From: Humibacter albus DSM 18994
Lineage (GTDB): Bacteria > Actinomycetota > Actinomycetes > Actinomycetales > Microbacteriaceae
Assembly: GCF_000421825.1 (NCBI RefSeq)
Contig: NZ_ATXT01000001.1
Coordinates: 18,468-82,467, forward strand
DNA length: 64,000 nucleotides
Reading direction: 5' to 3'
Shown here: positions 16,671-25,425 of the stretch, one piece after another
Position numbering within the stretch: the stretch's first letter is position 1
How the letters are laid out: each line of letters begins with the position of its first letter
Translations under genes and position numbers: made by a program
Notes under the pieces: generated by a model
Database searches by the model: none
Seen by the model: only the letters and a program-made list of their open reading frames with translations
Told to the model about the DNA's origin: nothing

Positions 16671-17846
16671 ATGTTCGGCGAAGGTGGGATATACGAGGGC
16701 AAGGCGGATCGCGTCCGCCGTGTAGGAGCTGCAATCAATCCCGTCGCACACGGGCAGAGCACCGACAAGACAGTGAAGCGTCGCTTGGTGCACATTGATG
16801 TGTCTTCAGAGCAGGTGCCGCTGCCGGCAATTGCACGCACGACTCTGCTTGCGCTCGGATGCTCTGACGCCGGACGATTCGAAAAAGTTGCCTGGCGCGT
16901 CCCATTCGATTTCGAAGGCATCCCGTGTGCGCTCGAAGACCAGAAGCTCGGAGTCAACCTCTACCTTTGGGTGCCCGATGAATGGGACGACCCAGCAGCG
17001 ACCTCTCTTGGCGATCGAGTGATGGCGACTCTCCAGCGTGCGATCCGGGTAGCCGAAACCGACATCTTCTACCCCGCCATCAAGTCCGAGGTGAAGCGCG
17101 GACGCCTCATCCTGAAGAACAACGTCGCAGATCTGCAGCGCGCGTATCTCTACTTCCGGATGCTTGCTGAGGAAAAGGGATCAAGCACTCCGCAAAATGC
17201 ATCGCCTGGCGACGACGAGTTCATGTCTCGATGGATCGATGGGGTGAATCGTGAATTGCGGCGCGTTCAAGAGCGCCGCTACCTGTCTGACTCCATGATC
17301 GTCGCCTTCTTCGCGTATCTGGAGCGATACCTTGCACTTGCGCTGCCCTTTTCGGGCGCTGACCCCGCCTCGCTGGATCTGATCCGGTTTCTTGCCGCAC
17401 CGTGGGGTGAAAAGTTCAAGACCGTGCTGGATGTAGTACATGCACGCGAGCCGAAGCTGCTTTACGATCGGCTCCTCAGGATCGCAGAGACGTTCCGAAA
17501 TCCGCGAGCCCATGGGCACGACAAAATGGGTTCGACCAGTGCGGTGTATTTGGAGGGAGTTGGCGCGGTTCCGCTAATGCTCACAGGCATTGAGGAGACG
17601 CCCGCGTTCAAGCTTGACCCATTCGGCGAACAAGGACTTGACGACATCAAGTCGGTCTTCGACGACGTCGAGGTGCTCATGATGGGGCCAGCGCTCGGCA
17701 ACGCGGCGAGGTGGATCACCGGTGGGTTCGATGTCAGTTTGTATGCCGAAGACATCGAGTCATACCGCTTGCCGCCAGCCGAGTTCGAAGCATTTTGTTC
17801 TCGTAGCGCAGACGAATGGGAGCGTCAGCAAAACATGGACTGGTGA
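16671..17846 (+). CDS. Protein with HEPN-type RNase motif, unknown N-terminal domain
   Basis: This 391-residue protein is not recognised as a whole. Residues ~1-150 form an unknown domain (VHIDVSSEQVPLP, NLYLWVPDEWDD). From ~185 a helical part follows with FFAYLERYLALALPF and, near residues 275-283, FRNPRAHGH. The R-N-x2-A-H-G pattern is the catalytic-type motif of HEPN domains, which act as RNases in many toxin, CRISPR and abortive-infection systems. There is no clear ribosome site before ATG 16671. An RNA-directed role is inferred from the motif only. Confidence 0.55.
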   Translation: MFGEGGIYEGKADRVRRVGAAINPVAHGQSTDKTVKRRLVHIDVSSEQVPLPAIARTTLLALGCSDAGRFEKVAWRVPFDFEGIPCALEDQKLGVNLYLWVPDEWDDPAATSLGDRVMATLQRAIRVAETDIFYPAIKSEVKRGRLILKNNVADLQRAYLYFRMLAEEKGSSTPQNASPGDDEFMSRWIDGVNRELRRVQERRYLSDSMIVAFFAYLERYLALALPFSGADPASLDLIRFLAAPWGEKFKTVLDVVHAREPKLLYDRLLRIAETFRNPRAHGHDKMGSTSAVYLEGVGAVPLMLTGIEETPAFKLDPFGEQGLDDIKSVFDDVEVLMMGPALGNAARWITGGFDVSLYAEDIESYRLPPAEFEAFCSRSADEWERQQNMDW

Positions 17847-17914
17847 CCCCGGAATCATAGCCTTGGTTCGCCTACGGAACATCAGCCATCTGCACCCACC
17901 ACTACAGTCGACAC

Positions 17915-18421
17915 ATGGGACTATCCGGCCTGTTCGCCTACTCAGCGGCCAACGACGAGGACATCCCAACAGTTCTCGCGCTTGCTTGGGCAGAGGCGGT
18001 TCTCAATCAAGCGGACGCCCTTGACACCGCGGAGAAGCAGCACAACGCAAATCTATCCATGCTCGAGAGGATGGATTACGACTATCCACCGGATGAGGGC
18101 GCCTCTTTCCGGTGCCTATGGGTAACGAACCACACCTTCGTCTGGATGGTTATGCAACTTGCGATTTGGGTTGAAAAAGCAATCGCAGATGATGCAGTCG
18201 CGCCGCCCTTCTCCGCCAACCTACGGAATTGGCGAAATGCACTTGAGCATCTCAATGAAGCACTAATCATGGACTCGGAAGCGATCCCTGACCCAACCCG
18301 GGGATCGAGACAATCCATATCGGAGATCGGCAGCATTAGGTTCGGATCTGTAGGCGGTGCTCACCTTGCAAGTTTCGCGACAACCGATCAGGTACGCGAA
18401 TGGGTCCGATTGCTGTTGTAG
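17915..18421 (+). CDS. Unknown protein with RNxxEH (HEPN-like) motif
   Basis: This 168-residue, mostly helical protein contains NLRNWRNALEHLNEALI, in which R107-N-x3-H112 has the spacing of HEPN motifs. The first half holds LALAWAEAVLNQADALD and WVTNHTFVWMVMQLAIWVEKA. The ATG follows the previous gene by 68 bases. It may be a HEPN-fold partner of the gene before it. No family is recognised and activity is unproven. Confidence 0.5.
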   Translation: MGLSGLFAYSAANDEDIPTVLALAWAEAVLNQADALDTAEKQHNANLSMLERMDYDYPPDEGASFRCLWVTNHTFVWMVMQLAIWVEKAIADDAVAPPFSANLRNWRNALEHLNEALIMDSEAIPDPTRGSRQSISEIGSIRFGSVGGAHLASFATTDQVREWVRLLL

Positions 18422-18751
18422 GGTTCCCGATCTAGATTGTGCCGGACGCCAGGTGATCGTGTTTCCGGCCGACAGCCGTCTCGCCAAGCCACACCGTCGA
18501 GCCTAAGACGCCATGAGGACGTGCCGTCGCCGAACCCTGAGGAGAGAGTGGGGCGAAGCGGTTATCAAGGCTCATGACACCGGCGTAGGAACCCGCTCTA
18601 GCGGCTCAGCCTGTCGCATGCCAATGAGATGATCCCTAGTGACTGAACAGGCTCCGCGAAAACCGGACGACGTTGACGGCTCACGCGGACGAAGATGCCC
18701 AGCAGAGCCGGCCACACACTACGATGAGGACGATACCTGGGAGGATCGACC
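18422..18751. other. Non-coding region ahead of the sce7726 operon
   Basis: About 330 bases without a convincing gene on either strand. The end nearest 18751 carries a strong GGGAGG ribosome site for the next gene, so a promoter of the three-gene operon should lie here. Confidence 0.4.
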
Positions 18752-19615
18752 GTGCCGACTGTACTCGAACGTGAGGCGTCGCGACTCTTCTCAACAGCGG
18801 TGTTCCGTCCACTCGCAAGCGGGAAGTCGTCGACGCGAGCCGATGCAACTGCGTACCGCCTTCGCGTAGAACTCAACCTGGACAGCGACGCGACAAACCA
18901 CGATGTCGTTGACGTTGCCTACCAGTTGATGCGGCAGGGCTATCGCAGCGAGTACTTCTATCGCAATTTGATCGCCAGCAAAGTCTTCGTTGGACAGCAC
19001 CGCGCCGCAAACTCGGCGCTCCTGAACGAGTTCCGGGTCGGCGACTCGATCGCCGACTGCGTCCTCGTAAATGGCAGAGGAGCCGTGTACGAAATCAAGA
19101 CGGAGTTCGACTCGCCAGAGAAGTTGAATACCCAACTTGATAACTACTATCGCGCATTTCCGTACGTCAACGTAGTCGCCCACATCGGCGATGTCGAGAA
19201 ATATCAACGAATACTCGACGATACCCCGACTGGCTTGATTGCAGTCGGACCGCGGGATCGCCTTTCAACGGTGAAGCCCGCGACGCCGCAATTGGACTCC
19301 TTTGACCTCAGAACCATGTTCAACATGCTGCGAATGAACGAGGTAACGGCGGTGCTGGAACAATGGTTCGGGAACGTCCCAGACGCTCCTAACGGACTCC
19401 GCTACGAACGGTTCCTCTCGCTGGCCGAGCAGATACCCGCTACTGAATTTCAGAAGTTGATGCAGCAGGCACTGAAAGCCCGGCAGCTACGAAACAGTCG
19501 TCGGATGATGCTTAGTTCCACCATGTTGCCGTTGCGAGCGCTCGTCGTGCAGCTCGACCCCGATGCGCGCCAACAAGAGAACCTGATGCGTTGGCTCAAG
19601 TCGAAGGGATCCTGA
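18752..19615 (+). CDS. sce7726-family protein, possible PD-(D/E)xK nuclease-like
   Basis: The 287-residue protein starts at GTG 18752, 7 bases after GGGAGG. Its core matches the sce7726 family: YRSEYFYRNLIASKVFVG, then NEFRVGDSIADCVLVNG, then AVYEIKTEFDSPEKL, LDNYYRAFPYVNVV. Glu93, Asp102 and the Glu114-x-Lys116 pair sit in the order E...D...ExK expected of a PD-(D/E)xK nuclease fold, so a nuclease-like activity is plausible though not established. It lies one base before the sce7725 gene and leads a three-gene operon. Confidence 0.78.
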   Translation: MPTVLEREASRLFSTAVFRPLASGKSSTRADATAYRLRVELNLDSDATNHDVVDVAYQLMRQGYRSEYFYRNLIASKVFVGQHRAANSALLNEFRVGDSIADCVLVNGRGAVYEIKTEFDSPEKLNTQLDNYYRAFPYVNVVAHIGDVEKYQRILDDTPTGLIAVGPRDRLSTVKPATPQLDSFDLRTMFNMLRMNEVTAVLEQWFGNVPDAPNGLRYERFLSLAEQIPATEFQKLMQQALKARQLRNSRRMMLSSTMLPLRALVVQLDPDARQQENLMRWLKSKGS

Positions 19616-19616
19616 A

Positions 19617-20570
19617 TTGTACTTCCCGTACTTACGCGGAAAGCAATATGAGCTGCTTGCGCTAAAAGAACTCAGCGTCCTGCTGGGAAAACAGCAGAAA
19701 GTCATCCCGATCATCGAGCCGGTTCGCTCTCCCAACGGATCCGGTCTCGACCGCTGTTTGACCGCGATGCACGATGCCTCGATCGGATTTGTACTGGTGC
19801 TGAATCCGAGCGTAGGTGAACTTCGCAACCCCCATGTAGCGCCCGAACTTGCGCAGTATCTCTCGGAACAGAACCGGTCAACGAACTGGAACCTGGGACT
19901 TCTTATAGATGAGCGCACTAACGTTGCAGACTTAATCGCGAACTACCGGGAGCAGATTGCTGGACAGGGGCGCCTAACGTTAATCCATAAAGGGATCGCT
20001 GAGGGGCTCGGCGAGCTACCGTCCCTCACCAGCGATCTGCGTCGTGAGTTCGATGTTATCGATGACCGCTGGAGAAGAAGGTACTTCCGTGATCTCTTGG
20101 CAAGTTCACAAGGCATAACACTCCGCGACGGCTTCCCTGGAGAAGAGCGGAACGCTGCCTACCTCGGTAAGGAAGAGTCAGTGTTCACCGACGACCACCT
20201 TTTTTACGTCGAGGAGAGTTGGTTTGGCTTCTCCGACTACTTGACGATCGGTGAACCCTATGCCGACGGCGGCTTCACGCCACGCGCCGTGGCGATTCAC
20301 TGGACATATGAGCCTCACCCTGGTGCTCCTATCCTGATCCGACACTTCACATCGGAGAGTAACGGCGACACCGCGAACGTCGGCGGCAAGTTCCTTGAAG
20401 CAGCTCGAAAGCTCGTCGCCTTCCTCGATCTCCATGACATTCACACGGAAGCATCGGAGGTCTTCCGATCCCATGTGGCAAACAGCACGTACCCCGGGCT
20501 CGGAATCGTGAAGAAGCTATCTATCCAGAACCACCTTGAGTTGATGTCTGGAATCCTGAGCAGACCGTGA
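19617..20570 (+). CDS. sce7725-family (phage beta-protein-like) protein
   Basis: The TTG start at 19617 comes one base after the sce7726 stop; the product begins MYFPYLRGKQYELLALKEL, the characteristic start of the sce7725 family. The 317-residue protein has a TIM-barrel-like alternation (IIPEPV-type strands such as VIPIIEPVR, FVLVLNP, LGLLIDER, LTLIHKG). The family is related to the phage T4 beta protein group (Pfam Beta_protein). Function is unknown. Always pairing with sce7726 suggests the two work together. Its stop overlaps the RES gene in GTGA. Confidence 0.78.
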   Translation: MYFPYLRGKQYELLALKELSVLLGKQQKVIPIIEPVRSPNGSGLDRCLTAMHDASIGFVLVLNPSVGELRNPHVAPELAQYLSEQNRSTNWNLGLLIDERTNVADLIANYREQIAGQGRLTLIHKGIAEGLGELPSLTSDLRREFDVIDDRWRRRYFRDLLASSQGITLRDGFPGEERNAAYLGKEESVFTDDHLFYVEESWFGFSDYLTIGEPYADGGFTPRAVAIHWTYEPHPGAPILIRHFTSESNGDTANVGGKFLEAARKLVAFLDLHDIHTEASEVFRSHVANSTYPGLGIVKKLSIQNHLELMSGILSRP

Positions 20571-21619
20571 GAGCTTGCGCGAAGTGCTTCTCTGCAAGCA
20601 CATGGGTGTTGAATGCGAGTCCGCCACAGTCTTCACCAGGAAACTGCGACTTTGGACACGGCTACGATCCACACACCTGGCCTACCACGGCATGGATCGA
20701 CAGCTTCATCCGACTCTTCGAGATTTATGAGTTAGAGGATCGCGTCGGATACGGTCTGGAACTACACCTCCAAATCCAACAGGACTGGCGGATCTTCAGC
20801 TTCGATGAGCCCCGAAAGCTCCGACAGTTTCTCGTCTCCGCCATTCAAGACGAGCATCCGCTGGCCGACTACGGTACGAAAGTTCGGCTGAAGACTACAG
20901 GCGAATACGGCGGAACAGACCCGCTACTCTCCTGGGCACAGTTCTCTGACGAGATACGGACGCGCAATCGATACTTCCCGCAAACCGTCCCTGACCGAAA
21001 GATCCTTGAGCGCGTGCTGCTCGAAAGTGTCGAACACATTCAGAAGGACATAGCGCTGTACCGAGCCAGGGTTTTCGAGGAGACAGCGCCGTCTGCGATC
21101 GAAATGGGCGCGCCACCAGCGATCAAGGCGGCGGCGGGACGTGCCAACCCCGTCGGCATTCCTTATTTGTACCTGTCGTTCGCCTTAGAAACCTGCATCT
21201 ATGAGACGCGCGTCGCCAACCACACTCAAGTAGCTATCGGAACCTTCCACGCCACGCGTGACCTCTCGGTCCTTAACCTCGCCGATGTTGAGGCCCCCGA
21301 CTTCTTCGATATCGAGGAAGTTGACTCGGTGGCTGAACAGATCCGCAGAGTCTCATTCCACCGATATCTCTCAGCTCTGGGTCATGAACTCAAAAAGCCA
21401 GTACGAGTGTCCGATCAGCCAACCGACTACATCCCCACGCAATACCTGTGCGAACTTGCGAAATCGCTCGGACTCGATGGAGTGCTCTACTCCAGTTCAC
21501 TCCATGCTGATGGACGCAACGTGGTTCTCTTCGACGTGGACGCAGCAGCTTGCGACCACGAGATCAAGGTGATCGAGATTACGTCCTTGAGCGCCGACTG
21601 GCGGTTCGTGGGCCGGTAA
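20567..21619 (+). CDS. RES-domain NAD+ phosphorylase-like protein with HEPN/RES N-terminal zinc domain
   Basis: The 350-residue protein begins with a C4-x2-C7 pair and C27-x3-H31, as in the HEPN/RES N-terminal domain that often precedes RES. The RES domain (~165-330) shows ALYRARVF (the Arg), AAGRANPVGIPYLYLSFALE (the Glu region), DYIPTQYLCELAKS and GVLYSSSL (the Ser) with NVVLFD after it. RES toxins degrade NAD+ in type II toxin-antitoxin systems. No short Xre-type antitoxin gene is adjacent, so here the RES domain may be the effector of the sce7726-sce7725 operon. GTG 20567 overlaps the previous stop. Confidence 0.82.
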   Translation: MRACAKCFSASTWVLNASPPQSSPGNCDFGHGYDPHTWPTTAWIDSFIRLFEIYELEDRVGYGLELHLQIQQDWRIFSFDEPRKLRQFLVSAIQDEHPLADYGTKVRLKTTGEYGGTDPLLSWAQFSDEIRTRNRYFPQTVPDRKILERVLLESVEHIQKDIALYRARVFEETAPSAIEMGAPPAIKAAAGRANPVGIPYLYLSFALETCIYETRVANHTQVAIGTFHATRDLSVLNLADVEAPDFFDIEEVDSVAEQIRRVSFHRYLSALGHELKKPVRVSDQPTDYIPTQYLCELAKSLGLDGVLYSSSLHADGRNVVLFDVDAAACDHEIKVIEITSLSADWRFVGR

Positions 21620-21725
21620 ACACCGGCTTCATCCGGACGCGAGAACGCCCTCAACACATCGCACGGTAGTCGGCACACCGCATGTCACCTGGCGCATCAC
21701 GATAAAGCAACCTGACGGTTGATGG

Positions 21726-23292
21726 ATGACACATATCCCTCAGGACAAGCAGATTCCGTCTCCGTTACGCGCGGTCTCGTACGTTCGTGTCTCCACCGAC
21801 CAGCAGGCTGCGGGGGGAGCCGACGGCGATGGATTCTCAATTCCTGCGCAGCGCGAGGCGAACAAGCGACGCGCGCACGAGCTCGGGGCGCTGGTCATCG
21901 TCGAGTTCGTCGAGCGCGGCCGATCCGGACGTTCGCTCGCACGTCTCGAGTTGCAGCGAATGCTCGACTATGTGCAGGCTCATGCGGTTGATCTCGTCAT
22001 CGTCCACAAGATCGACCGACTTGCGCGAAACCGTGCCGACGATGCGAGTCTCACGAACACGATCCACAGCAGCGGTGCTCGCCTCGTCTCCAGCACCGAG
22101 GCAATCGACGTCACGCCGAGTGGCCGGTTGCTGCATGGGATCATGGCTTCCATCGCGGAGTTCTACTCACAGAACCTCGCGACCGAAGTCAAGAAGGGGA
22201 TGCGTCAGAAGGTGATCCAAGGAGGAAGCGTGGGCCGCGCGCCGCTCGGCTACCTCAACACGCGCACGCGCAACGCCGACGGCACAGAGCAGCGGATCGT
22301 GACCGTGGACCCCGAACGCGCCCCGCACATCGCTTGGGCGTTCCACGCCTACGCGACCGGGAACTGGAGCGTGATGCAGTTGGTGGAGGCGTTAAACAGC
22401 CGCGGCTTGAGCACGCGGTCGACACCCAGCACACCGGCCACGCCGGTAACCCTGCGGACGGTACATTATCTGCTGAAGAACCCGTATTACACGGGCGTCG
22501 TCGCTCTTAACGGCGTCGAATATCCCGGCAGCCATGAACCGCTGGTCGACCCGGTCACCTGGGCGACCCGTCCAAGACATACTCACGGCACGACGCAACG
22601 GGCAGCGCTCACGCATTCACAATCACTACCTCAAGAGCACCGTCTACTGCATCGAGTGCGGCCGGCGCCTGATCATCCAGAACACACGCTCGAAGAGTGG
22701 ACGTGTCTACCAGTACTTCATCTGCTCTCGTCGGCAAGGCGACGATTGTCTACAGCGCAAAGCCCTCCCCGTTGCCGATGTGGAGAAGCGCGTCGAAGAC
22801 GCCTATCGGACGATCACGCTCACCGAGCAACAGCGCCAAGGCATCGAAGACATCGCCCTCGCAAAGCTCCGACGACAGCACGCTCTCCACGCGCAACGAC
22901 GCGAGGAGCTGGAGAACGAGACCCGCAAGATCGACTCCCGTCGGGAGAAGCTCCTCGAGCTCTACTACGAGGACGTGCTCCCCCGCGAGTCCCTCCTCAA
23001 GCACCAGCGAAAGCTCAACTCCGAGACGACGCGCATCCAGCAAGAACTCGCTGCTGTCCAAATCGATGACAACGCACTCGAGCAGAAGCTGCGCATTGCG
23101 CTGGATCTGCTCCAGCACAGCGTCGACCACTATCTCCAAGCTGATGAAGCCACGCGGGAGCAGCTCAACCGCGCGCTCTTCAAGCGCATCCTCCTCGGCC
23201 CGCAACCTGACCAGATCTGGATAGAACTCAACGACGTCTACGACGAACTCATCAACGCTCCGACGCCCCACACAAAGCCGAAAACTGGATGA
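21726..23292 (+). pseudogene. Large serine recombinase (integrase), broken by a one-base frameshift
   Basis: From 21726 the protein has the serine-recombinase catalytic domain: AVSYVRVSTDQQAAGG with the nucleophile Ser, then IVHKIDRLARNRADD, GRLLHGIMASIAEFYSQNLA. The recombinase domain (GRAPLGYLNTRTR, TVHYLLKNPYYTGVV) follows. At ~22560-22570 the frame is lost. The +1 frame continues with VQDILTARRNGQ, the zinc ribbon (YCIECGRRL ... FICSRR) and a coiled coil, ending at 23292. Removing one C from ACCCG restores a continuous protein of ~520 residues. It sits at the right end of the element, as integrases do. Confidence 0.85.
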
Positions 23293-23322
23293 GGGACCAC
23301 TCTCACGGGCAGTCCCTCATCC
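23287..23322 (+). terminator. Stem-loop terminator of the recombinase gene
   Basis: GGATGAGGGAC (23287-23297) pairs with GTCCCTCATCC (23312-23322), an 11-base stem with a 14-base loop starting at the recombinase stop codon. It lies just inside the right attachment repeat. Confidence 0.65.
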
Positions 23323-23323
23323 A

Positions 23324-23347
23324 CTCAACAGTCACGCGACAACGGCC
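23324..23347. repeat. Right attachment-site repeat of the integrated element
   Basis: CTCAACAG, four bases, then GCGACAACGGCC (23336-23347), matching 11214-11235 at the other end. It is 29 bases from the 3' end of ssrA. Confidence 0.6.
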
Positions 23348-23375
23348 AGATGCGCTTTTGATAAGAGCATCTAAG

Positions 23376-23768
23376 TGGAGATGGGGGGAATTGAACCCCC
23401 GTCCATCGCTGTGGTCATACGCCTTCTACGGGCGTATCCCATGAGGGCGCTTTGCTCGGTCCCGGAACTTGCCATGGGCAGCTGATCCGACGAACCCAGT
23501 CACGGTAAGTGTCCTCCTACGCCCCCTGACGATGCGCAGAAGCAATCTCTCTCACTGACGCCAGGATCCGGGTAGAGAGAAGTCCCCGGTCTGACGGTCT
23601 CTTTGAGTCGCTAAGAACGACTAGGCCGCGAGAGCGACCTGGGCCTTAGCGGAGACAGTGCTGTTGGAATTGGCACTTATTGTTTTGCAAGGAGCGTTAA
23701 CGAGATAACCCTGCATCCTCGACCCGCTTCTCGTAATCTCGCAGACGATGTCGAAACCGATCATCCCC
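23376..23768 (-). ncRNA. ssrA: Transfer-messenger RNA (tmRNA)
   Basis: The minus-strand RNA begins GGGGATGATCGGTTTCGAC and ends GGTTCAATTCCCCCCATCTCCA. These ends pair as the tRNA-Ala-like acceptor stem (GGGGAUG with CAUCUCC), with a T-loop GTTCAATTC. CCA is not encoded, as for the tRNA in this window. The tag reading frame starts with GCC at 23674 and encodes ANSNSTVSAKAQVALAA before TAG at 23621-23623, ending in the ALAA degradation signal. tmRNA rescues stalled ribosomes with SmpB, encoded 1.1 kb away. Confidence 0.95.
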
Positions 23769-23891
23769 ATGAGGCGGGCCACTGTCACGCGCTGTTGAGT
23801 TTCTGTAAGGTGCATCCGTCACAACGTGGCGGCCTTCTAGGGTACAACACCGAACGTGCGCCTGTCATGCCCGATGTGCGAATCTGGAGGG

Positions 23892-24224
23892 GTGGCATCC
23901 ACCGTTCTCCAGGCATCCGCAGCCTCGAGCCCTGCGACGATCGAGCGCACCGAGGAGGCCGTCGACCTCACCCCTCGGCACAGCCTCGACACGCCCTGGC
24001 AGACCATCGTCTGGAACGACCCGGTCAATCTGATGTCGTACGTGGTCTACGTGTTCCGCAGCTACTTCGGGTTCAGCAAGGAGAAGGCCACCAAGCTGAT
24101 GCTCCAGGTTCACCACGACGGCCGCACTATCGTCGCCACGGGTACCCGCGAGGCGATGGAGGCGCACGTGCACGCCATGCACTCGTTCGGGCTCACGGCG
24201 ACCGTCGAGCGGGCCGAGAAGTGA
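23892..24224 (+). CDS. clpS: ATP-dependent Clp protease adaptor ClpS
   Basis: The protein contains the ClpS core: TPWQTIVWNDPVNLMSYVVYVF (N-degron pocket region), SYFGFSKEKATKLMLQVHHDG and AMEAHVHAMHSFGLTATVE. ClpS delivers N-degron substrates to ClpAP/ClpC. The start is uncertain: GTG 23892 gives 110 residues close to the usual length, while ATG 23874 and GTG 23856 would extend it. Its stop overlaps the DUF2017 start in GTGA. It is divergent from ssrA. Confidence 0.9.
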   Translation: MASTVLQASAASSPATIERTEEAVDLTPRHSLDTPWQTIVWNDPVNLMSYVVYVFRSYFGFSKEKATKLMLQVHHDGRTIVATGTREAMEAHVHAMHSFGLTATVERAEK

Positions 24225-24751
24225 GTTCCGTGCGGTCGCTGGGCGGCGGGGGCGTGACCGTCGTCCTGACCGAGCCCGAGTTCGCCGCGCTCACCAAGCT
24301 CGAAGCCGACCTGATGGGCACGCTCGCGCAACGGTTACAGGACGTCTCGGACGGAACGGTGCGAGAGCATCCGCTCTTTCCCGATGCGTACTCGGCTGAT
24401 CCGGAGGCGGCCCGAGAATTCCACTCGCTCACCGATGTCGACCTCGCCGGCACGAAGAGCGACGGCGCGCGCCGCATCATGGATGCCTTCTCCGCGGCTC
24501 CCCGGCACGACTGGGGTCCGCCGTGGCGTCGCGTACCGGCCCGCACCGTCGAGTTCGATGCAGAGCTGGCGCACGCGCTGCTGCGCAATCTCACGGATCT
24601 GCGCCTGCTCACGGCCGAACGACTCGGAATCGAACACGACGAGGATCTCGGCCGCCCCGGCGAGGAGTTCGCGCTCGATCGCGCGCTCTACTGGTGGTTG
24701 GGCGAGACGCAGGAAGCGCTCGTGCAGGCGCTCGCCGGCGGCTTGCTCTAA
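24221..24751 (+). CDS. DUF2017 family protein
   Basis: GTG 24221 overlaps the clpS stop by 4 bases; the product is 176 residues. It is an all-helical protein with VVLTEPEFAALTKLEADLM near the N-terminus and LRLLTAERLGIEHDEDL, ALYWWLGETQEALVQAL at the end, the DUF2017 pattern. This gene follows clpS in most actinobacteria, which suggests a link with protein quality control. Function is unknown. Confidence 0.85.
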   Translation: MSSVRSLGGGGVTVVLTEPEFAALTKLEADLMGTLAQRLQDVSDGTVREHPLFPDAYSADPEAAREFHSLTDVDLAGTKSDGARRIMDAFSAAPRHDWGPPWRRVPARTVEFDAELAHALLRNLTDLRLLTAERLGIEHDEDLGRPGEEFALDRALYWWLGETQEALVQALAGGLL

Positions 24752-24841
24752 GCATCCGCGCCCCGACCGGCAGTGCCGCTCACGATTTCGCGCAAGATCG
24801 TCGGGCTCTTCCTGGGGAGGAAGCCGCCCGCCCTGAACGCG

Positions 24842-25318
24842 CTACTCGCCGAGGTGGTTCTTGTTCGCCATGGCGCGCTCCGCCTCGCGTTTGTCCTGCC
24901 GCTCGCGCAGCGCCTGGCGCTTGTCGTATTCGCGCTTGCCCTTCGCGACGCCGATCTCGACCTTGGCGCGGCCGTCGGAGAAGTACAGCTGCAGCGGGAT
25001 CACCGTGTAACCGCCGTCTTTGATCTTGTTCGCGATCTTCACGATCTGCTGCTTGTGCAGCAGCAGCTTGCGCTTGCGACGCGGCGCGTGGTTGTTCCAC
25101 GTGCCGTCGAGGTACTCGGGAATGTAGACGGCATCGAGCCACGCCTCTCCCCCGTCGATGAACGCGTAGCCGTCCACCAGTGACGCCCGTCCCTCGCGCA
25201 GCGACTTCACCTCGGTGCCGGTGAGCACGAGGCCTGCCTCATACGTGTCCTCGATCAGGTAGTCGTGGCGGGCGCGGCGGTTCGTCGCCACCACCTTCTG
25301 ACCACGTTCCCTGGGCAT
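24842..25318 (-). CDS. smpB: SsrA-binding protein SmpB
   Basis: The 158-residue protein has the SmpB OB-fold signatures [33 protein letters not shown], and the basic tail after [19 protein letters not shown] that folds in the decoding centre. It binds tmRNA and is needed for trans-translation. It lies downstream of ftsX in the conserved prfB-ftsE-ftsX-smpB order, near its partner RNA gene. Confidence 0.96.
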   Translation of the reverse strand: MPRERGQKVVATNRRARHDYLIEDTYEAGLVLTGTEVKSLREGRASLVDGYAFIDGGEAWLDAVYIPEYLDGTWNNHAPRRKRKLLLHKQQIVKIANKIKDGGYTVIPLQLYFSDGRAKVEIGVAKGKREYDKRQALRERQDKREAERAMANKNHLGE

Positions 25319-25425
25319 GGCTCACGTCTCCTCATCGCTCTCGTTGCCGCGCTGCTCATCGACGCCGCACGACGCTGCGCCGTCGGGCACAGCAGCCCAC
25401 CAGCATAGCGCGACGAAACCCTGAC

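Larger units (their letters stand above)
11224..23347. mobile_element. Integrated genomic island with serine recombinase, inserted beside ssrA (~12.1 kb)
   Basis: The segment is bounded by the direct repeat GCGACAACGGCC. It is more A/T-rich than both flanks and has a large serine recombinase at its right end. Its cargo is accessory: HTH protein, ricin-type lectin remnant, DUF3892, sigma/XRE/ImmA operon, membrane effector-like gene, two HEPN-motif proteins and the sce7726-sce7725-RES operon. There are no phage structural genes, so this is an island or a mobilizable element rather than a prophage. The recombinase has a frameshift, so self-excision is doubtful. Confidence 0.75.

Noticed and set aside
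20567..21619. Classical Xre-RES toxin-antitoxin pair
   Set aside because: No Xre/MbcA-type antitoxin gene is adjacent; the RES gene is coupled to sce7725 and sce7726.
11224..23347. Prophage
   Set aside because: There are no capsid, tail, terminase or lysis genes; cargo and recombinase fit an island or mobilizable element.
23621..23815. 64-codon minus-strand ORF ending ALAA
   Set aside because: It is the tmRNA tag frame read as a gene; the region is ssrA.
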